Source: Bin103 sp002238925 (GTDB lineage Bacteria > Spirochaetota > Spirochaetia > SZUA-6 > Bin103). From it: a stretch of DNA of 64,000 bases. A program made the position numbers and the translations under genes. Shown here piece by piece: positions 43,205-51,749 of this stretch (positions are counted from its first letter, which is position 1; each line of letters opens with the position of its first letter). The DNA lies in assembly GCA_965208065.1 (NCBI GenBank), contig OZ242313.1:186001-250000 (forward strand). The letters are read 5' to 3'. The notes under the pieces were generated by a model that was not told the DNA's origin, made no database searches, and was given only the letters and a program-made list of their open reading frames with translations.

Positions 43205-44755
43205 ATGGCTGTCATGCGTAGCCGGCCCAACATTCTGCTGCTGTTCTCGGACCAGCACCACGCCAAGGTGCTCGGGCACAAGGGGCACCCCGACGTGCAC
43301 ACCCCGCACCTCGACCGGCTCGCCGCCGAGGGCGTGCGGTTCGACAACGCCATCACCCAGAACCCGATCTGCACGCCCAGCCGCACCTGCTGGCTGTCGG
43401 GGCAGTACTGTCACAACCACGGCTACTACGGCCTGAGCGGTCCCAATCCGGGCGGCCTGCCCACCCTGTTCGGCCACCTGCGCCGGCACGGCTACCGCAC
43501 CGGCGCGGTCGGCAAGATTCACTGCCCGGAGTACTGGGTGGAGGACGACGTGGACTTCTTCCTGGAGACCTGCGGCTCAAGCATCGGCGGGCGCTCGGCG
43601 GCGTACGCCGACTACCTGGCCGAGCGCGGCCTGACCGACCTGGAGGACCACGGCGCGATGCAGGAGTTCGGCGCCGCCGGCCGGCAGACCTGCGACGGGC
43701 GCCCGAGCAAGGTGAGCTACGAGGATGGCCAGGAGGGCTACCTGACCCGTGCCGGCATCGACTTCATGCGCCGCTGCACGGACCAGGGGCAGCCGTTCTT
43801 CCTGCAGGCCAACTTTCCCAAGCCGCACCAGTGCTACACGCCGGCGCAGCCGTTCTGGGACCTGTACGACGAGGCTTCCCTCACCCTGCCGCCCAACGCC
43901 GACCACGACCTGCACGGCAAGGCGCCGCACCTCAAGGCCGCGGTCGAGCGCTGGCGCACCACCGACTGGCAGCTGTTCGAGCCGCACACCTTCGAGGCGG
44001 GCCGCCTGCGCAAGCTGCACGGCTACCTCGGGAACGTCAGCCACGTCGACCACGCGGTCGGCGAGTTCCTGCAGTTCCTGGACGACGCCGGCCTGGCCGA
44101 CGACACCATCGTCGTGTATTCCGCCGACCACGGCGACTACGCCGCCGAGTTCGGCATCATGGAGAAGGCACCGGGGATCTGTTCCGACGCCATCACCCGG
44201 GTGCCGTTCATCTGGCGCTGGCCGGACCGCTTTCCTGCCGGGCGCGTCGCTGAAGAGTTGGTGGAGAGCGTCGACTTCGCCGCCACCGCCTGCTCGCTGG
44301 CCGGCATCGAGGCGATGGAGACCGGCGACGGCCACGACATCTCCCACCTGTTGCGCGGCGAGACCGGCGCCGTGCGCCGCGTCGCGGTCACGGAGTTCGC
44401 GTTCAGCAAGAGCGTGCGCAAGGGCCGCTACCGCTACGTGCACTACCCGGTGGGCATGTTCGCCCGCTTCGGCGCCGAATGGGAGGAGCGCGGCTTCGCG
44501 GAGCTATACGATCTGGCAGCCGACCCCTGGGAACAGGACAACCTGGCCCTGCTGCCGGAGCACCGCGATACCGTGGAGGAGATGCGCACTGAGCTGACCG
44601 ACTGGCTGGTCACCACCACGCGTCCGACGACGGTGCTACGGCTGCCCGACACCCCGACCGAGCAGCGCGCCTGGCGCTACCACAACCCGGTGAACCGCGA
44701 CGGCAAGTTCAACCCCCGCCGCGTCACCGAACTGGCCACCCTCAACTACCTCTGA
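43205..44755 (+). CDS. Type I sulfatase (Cys-type)
   Basis: A 516-residue sulfatase (ATG at 43214 is an alternative). The N-terminal strand NILLLFSDQHHAKV carries the first metal ligands. The formylglycine motif is CTPSRTCWLSG near residue 57, with C-x-P-x-R intact and needing conversion by an FGE-type enzyme. Further active-site words are GAVGKIHCP, FLQANFPKPH and VVYSADHGDYAAEFGIMEK. It hydrolyses sulfate esters, likely on a glycan. It is divergent from the GH32-like gene by 114 bp, so the two may act on one substrate. No signal peptide is seen, which suggests intracellular action. Confidence 0.93.
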   Translation: MAVMRSRPNILLLFSDQHHAKVLGHKGHPDVHTPHLDRLAAEGVRFDNAITQNPICTPSRTCWLSGQYCHNHGYYGLSGPNPGGLPTLFGHLRRHGYRTGAVGKIHCPEYWVEDDVDFFLETCGSSIGGRSAAYADYLAERGLTDLEDHGAMQEFGAAGRQTCDGRPSKVSYEDGQEGYLTRAGIDFMRRCTDQGQPFFLQANFPKPHQCYTPAQPFWDLYDEASLTLPPNADHDLHGKAPHLKAAVERWRTTDWQLFEPHTFEAGRLRKLHGYLGNVSHVDHAVGEFLQFLDDAGLADDTIVVYSADHGDYAAEFGIMEKAPGICSDAITRVPFIWRWPDRFPAGRVAEELVESVDFAATACSLAGIEAMETGDGHDISHLLRGETGAVRRVAVTEFAFSKSVRKGRYRYVHYPVGMFARFGAEWEERGFAELYDLAADPWEQDNLALLPEHRDTVEEMRTELTDWLVTTTRPTTVLRLPDTPTEQRAWRYHNPVNRDGKFNPRRVTELATLNYL

Positions 44756-44898
44756 ACGGTCTCCGAACGGATGGGCGGACCGGCCTCGGACATCGAGACT
44801 CGGGACGGGGCGACCGTTCTTCTGTCGCGGGGTTCGACCGTCGGTTATGGATCTTGGGCCAACTGAATGAGAAATCGATCCTGGCATCCGCCAGCCGC

Positions 44899-45172
44899 AT
44901 CTCAAGCGTCATCTTCTCCAGAAGATCACTGTGCCGGCGGTCGGAGGCCAGACGGTTCTCGAAAACTGCGATACTCTGAGGAAAAGCGTTTCCAGGGCTG
45001 TGTAGGTGTCGTCGAATATCTCGGCGACGACGATGGCAGCGGTCCGCCCCCGGCCAAGTTCCGGCAGTTCTCGGGAGCGGAAGCCGCGATAGTACTCATC
45101 CAGATCGGCCAGAATTGCCCGCGTCTGCGCGAGGTGACCGCGCAGGACGGCTATCGACTCAGTAACGCTCAT
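44899..45172 (-). pseudogene. Frameshifted HEPN toxin gene of an MNT/HEPN pair
   Basis: The start (MSVTESIAVLRGHLAQTRAI) overlaps the MNT gene's 3' end by 14 bp. The frame reads as a HEPN helix bundle through ETLFLRVSQF and then leaves the family. Shifting by one base at the TTTT run near 44970 restores a plausible HEPN continuation, FENRLASDRRHSDLLEKMTL. One lost T explains it. After that point the usual C-terminal HEPN region, including an R-x4-6-H-type motif, is missing. The toxin is thus probably dead, unless the sequence has an error. Confidence 0.7.
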
Positions 45173-45485
45173 ATACCAGACGTCCCCGCTCGCGGATCGA
45201 CGCGGCGTAGGCGGGATACGCCTTCTCAAGCTGGACGAGATCCAGTTCAAACCCGGTCAGCTCGCTGGCCTCCTTGTACAGCGCCAGGAACTGCTCGGCG
45301 GAGGTGATGCCTTCGACCGCGATGTCGATGTCGGACCACTCCGCAAAGGTGCGCGGGTCCAGGAGCGAGCCCCACTGGTAGATCCTCTCCGGGTGGTACC
45401 ATTCAACTGTCAGTTTCACGATGCGGTCGAAATCACTGGTCCGAGAAAGCCGGCCGGTGGACGATGCCTGTGCGCCGATTTTCAT
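45159..45485 (-). CDS. MNT-domain nucleotidyltransferase antitoxin
   Basis: A 108-residue minimal nucleotidyltransferase (ATG at 45485, GGGAAG upstream). The fold's signature is GSLLDPRTFAEWSDIDIAVEG: Gly-Ser at the start and Asp-x-Asp 11 residues later. In known MNT/HEPN pairs the MNT protein AMPylates and silences the HEPN RNase. The downstream HEPN gene overlaps by 14 bp but is frameshifted, so this antitoxin appears to have lost its partner's activity. Confidence 0.85.
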   Translation of the reverse strand: MKIGAQASSTGRLSRTSDFDRIVKLTVEWYHPERIYQWGSLLDPRTFAEWSDIDIAVEGITSAEQFLALYKEASELTGFELDLVQLEKAYPAYAASIRERGRLVYERY

Positions 45486-45616
45486 CGTCTTCCCTGTCAC
45501 GGAGTGAACGTGCGGACTCACCGACAACAGTATAGCACTTGCTCCGGCAGCCGCCAGCGCCGGCGTGCGGAGCGGATTCCAGCGCGGCGGGATGCAAGGT
45601 TTGAAAGCTGCCGCTG

Positions 45617-46549
45617 TTACGTGGGGACCGGGGCGGCGGGGTCTAGCAGGCCGGCGGTGCGCAGATCGGTCCACAGGGCGGGCGGGGTTGCGGCGCGGGT
45701 GCCGGCGAGGGCCTGGCCCAGCTCGGGGGGACTGCAGGCGCCGAAGACCAGGGAGGCGATGGCCGGCTGGGCGGCCACGAACTGCACGGCGGCGTGCGCC
45801 AGCTCCACGGCGTGCCGGGCGCAGACTTCCTGGAGCCGGCGCGCCCGCTCCAGGAGCGGCGACGGTGCGGGCGTATAGTTGTAGCGGGCGCCGGCCCGCG
45901 GGCCGGTGGCCAGGATGCCGCTGTTGAAGATGCCGGCGCCCAGCACCGGGCGGCCCGCCTGCCGCTGCCGGTCCAGGAACGGCAGGGCGGTCTGCTCCAG
46001 CAGCGTGTAACGGCCGGCCAGCAGCACGCAGTCCAGGTGGTCGACGAACGGCTCCACCATGGCCCAGTGGTTGACCCCGGCGCTGACCGCCCGGATCAGG
46101 CCCTGCTCGCGCCAGCCCGCCACCAGCGGCAGGGTCTCGGCCACCACCTGGTCGGCGAACCCTTCCGGCTCGTGCAGGTGCAGGATGTCGATGCGCTCGG
46201 TGCCGAGCCGGCGCAGGCTGCGCTCGAAGCAGCGCTCCACCCCGGCGGCGCTGAAGTCGTAGTCGTAGCCGCCGGTCACGCCGCCGGACAGGATGCCCAC
46301 CTTGGTGTTCAGCACGTAGCTGTCGCGCGGCACGCCGCGCAGGGCGATGCCCAGCCGCTCCTCGGCCAGCCCATTGCCGTACAGCGGCGCGGTGTCAAAG
46401 AAACGCACACCGCACGCCAGGGCGTGCTCGATGGTGGCCACCGACTGCGCTTCCGAGACCTCGCCGTGCAGCCCGGTGCCCAGCCCGACCCGCGGCACCC
46501 GCAGCCCATGCCGCCCGACGCGCACCGCTTTCCGCTCCGCATGCTCCAT
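45617..46549 (-). CDS. Aldo/keto reductase, aldose (galactose/fucose) dehydrogenase-like
   Basis: A 310-residue NAD(P)-dependent oxidoreductase. The catalytic Asp and Tyr are in FFDTAPLYGNGLAEERLG near residues 50-67. Lys and His follow in LNTKVG and DILHLHEPEG. The C-terminal LVFGACSPPELGQAL segment binds cofactor. The family branch includes D-threo-aldose 1-dehydrogenase, which oxidises L-fucose or D-arabinose-type sugars to lactones. Divergent from the sulfatase at 46621 with 71 bp between. Confidence 0.88.
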   Translation of the reverse strand: MEHAERKAVRVGRHGLRVPRVGLGTGLHGEVSEAQSVATIEHALACGVRFFDTAPLYGNGLAEERLGIALRGVPRDSYVLNTKVGILSGGVTGGYDYDFSAAGVERCFERSLRRLGTERIDILHLHEPEGFADQVVAETLPLVAGWREQGLIRAVSAGVNHWAMVEPFVDHLDCVLLAGRYTLLEQTALPFLDRQRQAGRPVLGAGIFNSGILATGPRAGARYNYTPAPSPLLERARRLQEVCARHAVELAHAAVQFVAAQPAIASLVFGACSPPELGQALAGTRAATPPALWTDLRTAGLLDPAAPVPT

Positions 46550-46607
46550 GCCGGAATCTTAGCGCCTGCCCACTCGGTACGGCAAACCGCGAGCCACACC
46601 GAGCGGC

Positions 46608-46613
46608 TATAAT
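46608..46613 (+). promoter_or_regulatory. Consensus -10 box close to ATG (sulfatase gene)
   Basis: TATAAT ends 7 nt before the ATG at 46621, and no Shine-Dalgarno site fits in between. This points to a leaderless transcript. No consensus -35 is visible. Confidence 0.55.
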
Positions 46614-46620
46614 CCGGACC

Positions 46621-48120
46621 ATGAACGTGATCCATATCCTGTGCGACACCATGCGGCGTGACCATTGCGGACCGTATCACCGGGGTAGGCCGCTCAACCA
46701 GGTCGATTCGCCGGAGCAGCCCGGCTGGGTGGTGCCGACGCCCAATCTGGACCGGCTGGCGGCGCGCGGCACGGTGTTCGAACGCGCCTACGCGGGCAGC
46801 ACGCCGTGCATGCCGGCGCGGCGCGACATCTACACCGGCCGCTACGAGTTCCCGGAGCGCGGCTGGGGGCCGCTGGAGGAGGGCGATCTCGACCTGCCGA
46901 GCCTGCTGTCGCCGCGCACCTCCCATCCGATCACCGCCTACGGCCCCGACGATGTGGTGAGCTACTTCATCTCCGACCACAAGAACATGTGGAGCGCCGG
47001 CTCCGGCAACTACCATTTCGGCTTCAGCGGCTTCGAGTTCATACGCGGCCAGCAGGACGACCCGTGGGCCACCACCAGCGATCCGTTCTACTGCCCGCCG
47101 CCCGACCGGGCCTCCAAGCTGGAGCGCTACTGGCGCAACAAGCACCGCTTCGGCGGCGAAGAGCAGGACATGCCGGTGGCGCGCACCTTCAGCACCGCGG
47201 CCGAGTGGCTGCGGCGCAACGCCGGGCACCGCGCCTTCTACCTGCAGATCGACGAATTCGACCCCCACGAACCGTGGGATCCGCCGGAAGAAATCCTGCG
47301 CCAGTTCGATCCGCGCGGCTACTACACCGACTCATGGTCCAGCCACCCGCCCTACGCCCGGTGGGGTGACCACATGGACGCGGATGAGCTGCTCAGCTTT
47401 CAGGCGCGCTACGCCGGCAAGGTGGTGCTGGCCGACCGCTGGCTGGGCAAGGTGCTGGACGCGATGGACGAACTGGACCTGTGGCGCAACACGATGGTGA
47501 TCGTGCACACCGACCACGGCACCTTCAACGGCGACCACGGCCGCATCGGCAAGCTGCAGACGCACGAATTCGCCGCCAAGAACATGATTCCGTTCATCGT
47601 CTACCACCCGGAACTCGGCCACGGCGAGCGGCGCAGCCAGTTGGTGCAGAACGTGGACATCTACGCCACGGTGCTGGCCGCGTTCGGGCGCGAGCTGCCG
47701 GAGAGCCGCCACGGGGTGAACCTGCTGCCGGTGCTGGCCGACCCGGCGGCGCCGACCCGCGACTGGGCCATCGCCGGCCAGTTCGCACGCTCGGCCACCA
47801 TTACCGACGGGCGCTGGACCCTGCACCAGGGGCCGGACCCCCAGCAGCCGCTGTACTGGCACGGCTACCACCCGCAGCGCTTTTTTGGCGGCCAGCAGGT
47901 CCTCGGCCCGTACGCCGATGGGCGCCGGCTGGTGGAACGCGACCCGGTGCCGGAGGACTACCAGGGCACCTGGCTCAGCGACCTGGAGGCCGATCCGAGC
48001 GAGCGGAACAACGTGGCCGGCCGCTACCCGGACCGGGTGGCCGCCATGCAGGAGGCGCTGCGCGTAACGTTCGACCGCATTGGCGCACCGCCCGAACTGC
48101 GGCGCCGGTTCCGCCTGTAA
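46621..48120 (+). CDS. Type I sulfatase (Cys-type)
   Basis: A 499-residue sulfatase, not closely similar to that at 43205. Metal ligands lie in HILCDTMRRDHCGPY at the N-terminus. The formylglycine motif is STPCMPARRDIYTG near residue 60 (C-x-P-x-R). Later active-site words are FYLQIDEFDPHEPWD and VIVHTDHGTFNGDHGRIGK. The C-terminal part (ERNNVAGRYPDRV) is typical. It probably desulfates a carbohydrate in the cytoplasm, as no signal peptide is seen. Confidence 0.93.
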   Translation: MNVIHILCDTMRRDHCGPYHRGRPLNQVDSPEQPGWVVPTPNLDRLAARGTVFERAYAGSTPCMPARRDIYTGRYEFPERGWGPLEEGDLDLPSLLSPRTSHPITAYGPDDVVSYFISDHKNMWSAGSGNYHFGFSGFEFIRGQQDDPWATTSDPFYCPPPDRASKLERYWRNKHRFGGEEQDMPVARTFSTAAEWLRRNAGHRAFYLQIDEFDPHEPWDPPEEILRQFDPRGYYTDSWSSHPPYARWGDHMDADELLSFQARYAGKVVLADRWLGKVLDAMDELDLWRNTMVIVHTDHGTFNGDHGRIGKLQTHEFAAKNMIPFIVYHPELGHGERRSQLVQNVDIYATVLAAFGRELPESRHGVNLLPVLADPAAPTRDWAIAGQFARSATITDGRWTLHQGPDPQQPLYWHGYHPQRFFGGQQVLGPYADGRRLVERDPVPEDYQGTWLSDLEADPSERNNVAGRYPDRVAAMQEALRVTFDRIGAPPELRRRFRL

Positions 48121-48166
48121 TCCAGGACGGAACGACGCGCGGTTTCGGGCAGCGGCAGTTGCGCGG

Positions 48167-49144
48167 CTATTCGGCGGCGGCCGTGACGGGATCGGCGGCA
48201 GGCGGGTGCTGCTCCGGCGAGGGCATGCTGTGCAGCGCCCACTGTTCGTCCATGGTAAAGCCGACGTCCAGTGCCAGGTGCGGGAACTCGGCGGACAGCG
48301 CGTCGTAGATGCGGCGCCGGATTTCGTCGTGCAGCGGGGTGTCGATCGGCTGTTCGGTGTGCTCGGGCACGATCACGTACAGGTGGATGTAAAGGTAGCG
48401 GCCTATCTCGGTCAGCCGCAGGTAGGTCTCGTAGTGGGGCACGGCGGTGAGCACCTGCTCGACCAGGGTCGCGACGCGCTCCTGCACCGCCTCATCCGGA
48501 GCGCGGCCGAGCAGTTGGCGCCAGTTGGCGCGGATCGTCTTGATCGGCTGCGGCGCCGCGATGGCCACGATCGCCAGCATGATCACCGGGTCGGCATAGC
48601 GCGCCGCCGCCGACCAGCGCGAGTTCTGCAGCAGCAGGGTGATTACGAACGCCACCCCCACCGCGCCGCTGATCATGGTGTCCACTATCGCGTTGCGCGC
48701 ATCCACCTCGACAATCGGCGACCGCGAACGCTTGGCCAGGAAGTGCAGCGCCAGCGCCATCAGACCGCCCCCGACGACCGCGATGACCGCGTAGATGATG
48801 CCCCCGAGCGCCGCCACCTCGACGCCGCCGCCGGCCAGCGAGGTTACCGCGCTCCACACCGCGAACACCAGCGCCAGGGCGATCAGAACGCCCTTGAACA
48901 GGTTGAGCATCGGCTCGAAGGTGGCGTAGCCGAACGGATACTGGTCGTCGCGCGGGCGCTGCACCAGGCCGGATACGTATAGCGTGAGCAGTCCAACCAT
49001 GGCGAAGATCAGCGAGAACAGGCCGTCCAGGAACACCGCCCCGGAGCTGCTGGCCAGCGAAATCACCACGCCGATCAGCCCGAAGGTGACGCTCGCGACG
49101 ATGGTGATGATGATCGAGACTCGTTCCATGCGTGCCGCTGTCAT
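48167..49144 (-). CDS. Cation diffusion facilitator-family transporter
   Basis: A 325-residue inner-membrane protein (GAGGAGG 4 nt before the ATG). Six membrane segments are predicted; helix 2 carries LDGLFSLIFAMVG and helix 5 EVDARNAIVDTMISG, the positions of metal-binding Asp residues in CDF exporters. The cytoplasmic C-terminal domain (about 210-325) has the family's RLTEIGRYLYIHLYV strand. The helix 2/5 His residues found in zinc exporters are not evident, so the metal could be Mn or Fe, or this could be another CDF branch. Confidence 0.87.
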   Translation of the reverse strand: MTAARMERVSIIITIVASVTFGLIGVVISLASSSGAVFLDGLFSLIFAMVGLLTLYVSGLVQRPRDDQYPFGYATFEPMLNLFKGVLIALALVFAVWSAVTSLAGGGVEVAALGGIIYAVIAVVGGGLMALALHFLAKRSRSPIVEVDARNAIVDTMISGAVGVAFVITLLLQNSRWSAAARYADPVIMLAIVAIAAPQPIKTIRANWRQLLGRAPDEAVQERVATLVEQVLTAVPHYETYLRLTEIGRYLYIHLYVIVPEHTEQPIDTPLHDEIRRRIYDALSAEFPHLALDVGFTMDEQWALHSMPSPEQHPPAADPVTAAAE

Positions 49145-49226
49145 GTTGCCTCCTCGGCAGATCCGCCGCCACTGCCGCAGACCATCGGCAACGGTTCGAT
49201 TCTTCCTGTACGATACGCGGGGATCA

Positions 49227-50138
49227 ATGGAAACCTACTACCCCAGGGACTTGCAGGGCTACGGTCCCACGCCGCCGCCGGCGCGCTGGCCCGGCGGTGC
49301 CCGGCTGGCGGTGCAGTTCGTGGTGAACTACGAGGAGGGCGGCGAGAACTGCGTGCTGCACGGCGATGCCGCCTCGGAGGCGTTCCTGTCGGAGATCGTG
49401 GGCGCACGGGCGTTGCCCGGGCAGCGCCATATGAGCATGGAGTCGATCTACGAGTACGGCAGCCGGGTCGGCGTGTGGCGGCTGTTCGAGCTGTTCCGCG
49501 AGCGGCAGGTACCGATTACGGTGTTTGCGGTGGCGATGGCGCTGCAGCGCAACCCGCCGGTGGCGGAAGCCGCCGTGGCCAACGGGTTCGAGATCTGCAG
49601 CCACGGCTACCGCTGGATCGACTACCAGGAGGTGCCGGAGGCGCTGGAACGCGAGCACCTGCAGCGCGCCGTCGAGATAATCCGCGATCTGACCGGGGAG
49701 CGCCCGTTCGGCTGGTACACCGGGCGCACCGGGCCCAACACCCGCCGGCTGGTCGTGGAGGAAGGAGGATTTCTTTATGATGCCGATGATTACAACGATG
49801 ATTTGCCGTTCTGGACGGAGGTCGCCGGACGCCCACACCTGGTGGTGCCGTACACCCTCGACGCCAACGACATGCGCTTCGCAACCGCGCAGGGCTTCAA
49901 CTCGGGCGATCAGTTCTTCGCCTACCTGCGCGACGCCTTCGACGTGCTGTACGCCGAGGGTGCGCACACGCCGCGCATGATGTCGGTGGGACTGCACTGC
50001 CGGCTCGCCGGCAGGCCCGGCCGCTTCGCTGCCGTGCGGCGATTCCTGGACCACGTGCTCGCACACGAGCAGGTGTGGTGCTGCCGGCGCATCGACATTG
50101 CCCGGCACTGGCGGGAGCATCATCCCCATGGCGGCTGA
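49227..50138 (+). CDS. puuE: Allantoinase, polysaccharide-deacetylase type (PuuE)
   Basis: A 303-residue NodB-fold enzyme that opens allantoin to allantoate without the usual amidohydrolase fold. Family words: RDLQGYGPTPP near the start, VNYEEGGENCVLHGD, YEYGSRVGVWRL, EICSHGYRWIDYQ (His region of NodB), GWYTGRTGPNTRRLV and YDADDYNDDLPFW, close to known PuuE proteins. It is the first gene of a purine-catabolic operon: its end overlaps the allantoicase start by 11 bp. Confidence 0.92.
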   Translation: METYYPRDLQGYGPTPPPARWPGGARLAVQFVVNYEEGGENCVLHGDAASEAFLSEIVGARALPGQRHMSMESIYEYGSRVGVWRLFELFRERQVPITVFAVAMALQRNPPVAEAAVANGFEICSHGYRWIDYQEVPEALEREHLQRAVEIIRDLTGERPFGWYTGRTGPNTRRLVVEEGGFLYDADDYNDDLPFWTEVAGRPHLVVPYTLDANDMRFATAQGFNSGDQFFAYLRDAFDVLYAEGAHTPRMMSVGLHCRLAGRPGRFAAVRRFLDHVLAHEQVWCCRRIDIARHWREHHPHGG

Positions 50139-51213
50139 GTTCGCCTCCCGCGGCGGCGCCGCGCAGGGGGCTCCCGGCGGCGCGGCACCGCAGCCGATCG
50201 AGTCGAGCGCCGCGCCTCAGCAGGTTGCGCAGAGCGTTACCACCAACCTGGCCGACGCCCGGCTCGGCGCGCGCGCAATCTCGTGCAGCGACGAGTTCTT
50301 CGGCCCGATGAGCCGCATGCTGCAATCGCACGACGCGGTGTTCCTGCCCGACAAGTACGACGACCACGGCAAGTGGATGGATGGCTGGGAGTCGCGCCGC
50401 CGGCGCCACGGCGGCCACGACTTCTGCGTGGTGCGGCTGGCAACGCCGGGCGAGGTGTTCTCGGTAGACATCGACACCAGCCACTTTACCGGCAACTTCC
50501 CGCCGGCCGCTTCCCTGGAGGGATGCTATTGCAAGGGCGATCCGGACGCCGCGACGGAGTGGTTCACCCTGGTATCGGCCTCGTCGATCGGCCCCAATGC
50601 TCATCACCTGTTTGACGTGGCCGGCGTCGGGGTGGTGACCCACGTACGGCTCAACCTGCTGCCGGACGGCGGCGTGGCGCGGCTGCGCGTGTACGGCCGC
50701 CCGCACCCCGACTGGGGCGCGCTGGCCGAGCGCGGCGCCGTGGACCTGGGCTGCGCGCGCAACGGCGCGGTGGCGGTGGCATGGAACAACTCCCACTACG
50801 GCCATCCCTCCTACATTTTGCGCCCCGACCGGGCGCGCGACGCCGGCGAGGGCTGGGAGACGCGCCGGCGGCGGGAACCGGGCCACGACTGGTGCATCAT
50901 CGCCCTGGCGCGGCCCGGCATCATCGACCGTGTGGTGGTGGATACCAGCCACTTCAAGGGCAACTTCCCCGACCGCTGCTCGCTGCAGGGCGCGCTGCTT
51001 GCCGAGCACTTCGGCACGCTGCAGGAGTCGGTAATAGCACAGTCGATGTTCTGGCCGATGCTGCTGCCAGAGCAGCAACTGCAGGCCGACCGCGAGCACA
51101 CGTTCGTGATTCCCGGCGACGCCCCGCAGCCGGTGTCGCACGTGCACCTGAACATTATCCCGGACGGCGGCGTGGCCCGGCTGCGCCTGTTCGGTACGCC
51201 GGTGGAAGATTAG
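50128..51213 (+). CDS. alc: Allantoicase
   Basis: A 361-residue enzyme that converts allantoate to ureidoglycolate and urea. It has the expected two homologous beta-sandwich repeats: FSVDIDTSHFTGNFPPAASL near residue 118, with NLLPDGGVARLRVYG at its end, and RVVVDTSHFKGNFPDRCSLQ near residue 275, with NIIPDGGVARLRLFG. DKYDDHGKWMDGWESRRRR is also typical. The N-terminal 35 residues are Ala/Gln-rich and probably disordered. Start at ATG 50128, inside the allantoinase gene's 3' end. Confidence 0.94.
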   Translation: MAAEFASRGGAAQGAPGGAAPQPIESSAAPQQVAQSVTTNLADARLGARAISCSDEFFGPMSRMLQSHDAVFLPDKYDDHGKWMDGWESRRRRHGGHDFCVVRLATPGEVFSVDIDTSHFTGNFPPAASLEGCYCKGDPDAATEWFTLVSASSIGPNAHHLFDVAGVGVVTHVRLNLLPDGGVARLRVYGRPHPDWGALAERGAVDLGCARNGAVAVAWNNSHYGHPSYILRPDRARDAGEGWETRRRREPGHDWCIIALARPGIIDRVVVDTSHFKGNFPDRCSLQGALLAEHFGTLQESVIAQSMFWPMLLPEQQLQADREHTFVIPGDAPQPVSHVHLNIIPDGGVARLRLFGTPVED

Positions 51214-51219
51214 CAGCCC

Positions 51220-51735
51220 GTGGCGGCTCGCCAGATTACCCCCGTACCCCTGACCAGGGACGAGTTTGCGCCTTTCGGGGAGGTAATCGAGACGGACGGC
51301 GCCGAGCAGCGGACGATCAATGCCGGCAGCACAGTGCGCTTCCACGACCTGGCGCGGGTGGACGCGGCGGCGGCGGGCGGCTATACGCTGATCAACGTGT
51401 TCCGCGCGCAGCCGCTGCCGTTGCCGCTCACGGTCCGGATCATGGAGCAGCATCCGCTCGGCTCGCAGGCGTTCATTCCGGTGGACCACGCGCCGTTCCT
51501 GGTGGTGGTGGCGCCGGGCGCGGACGCCCCGCGGCTGGCGGATTTGCGCGCGTTCGTGACCGACGGCCGCCAGGGCGTGAACTACGCGCGCGGGGTGTGG
51601 CATCATCCGGTGATCGCCATGGCGGGCGAAACCGACTTCGTGGTGGTCGACCGCGGCGGCCCCGGGGACAACCTGGTGGAAGTGCGGTTCACGGCGGACG
51701 GCCCGGCGGTGGTGGTACAGGCGCCGCGGAAATGA
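51220..51735 (+). CDS. allA: Ureidoglycolate lyase
   Basis: A 171-residue cupin-like enzyme that splits ureidoglycolate to glyoxylate and urea. It shows VPLTRDEFAPFGEVIE at the start, MEQHPLGSQAFIPVD, and GVNYARGVWHHPVIAM, the family's metal/substrate region. GTG start 6 bp after allantoicase; stop overlaps an ATG of the next gene by 4 bp. With puuE and alc it completes allantoin to glyoxylate plus two urea. No urease is in the window. Confidence 0.93.
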   Translation: MAARQITPVPLTRDEFAPFGEVIETDGAEQRTINAGSTVRFHDLARVDAAAAGGYTLINVFRAQPLPLPLTVRIMEQHPLGSQAFIPVDHAPFLVVVAPGADAPRLADLRAFVTDGRQGVNYARGVWHHPVIAMAGETDFVVVDRGGPGDNLVEVRFTADGPAVVVQAPRK

Positions 51736-51749
51736 CCATGGGAGGAGTT

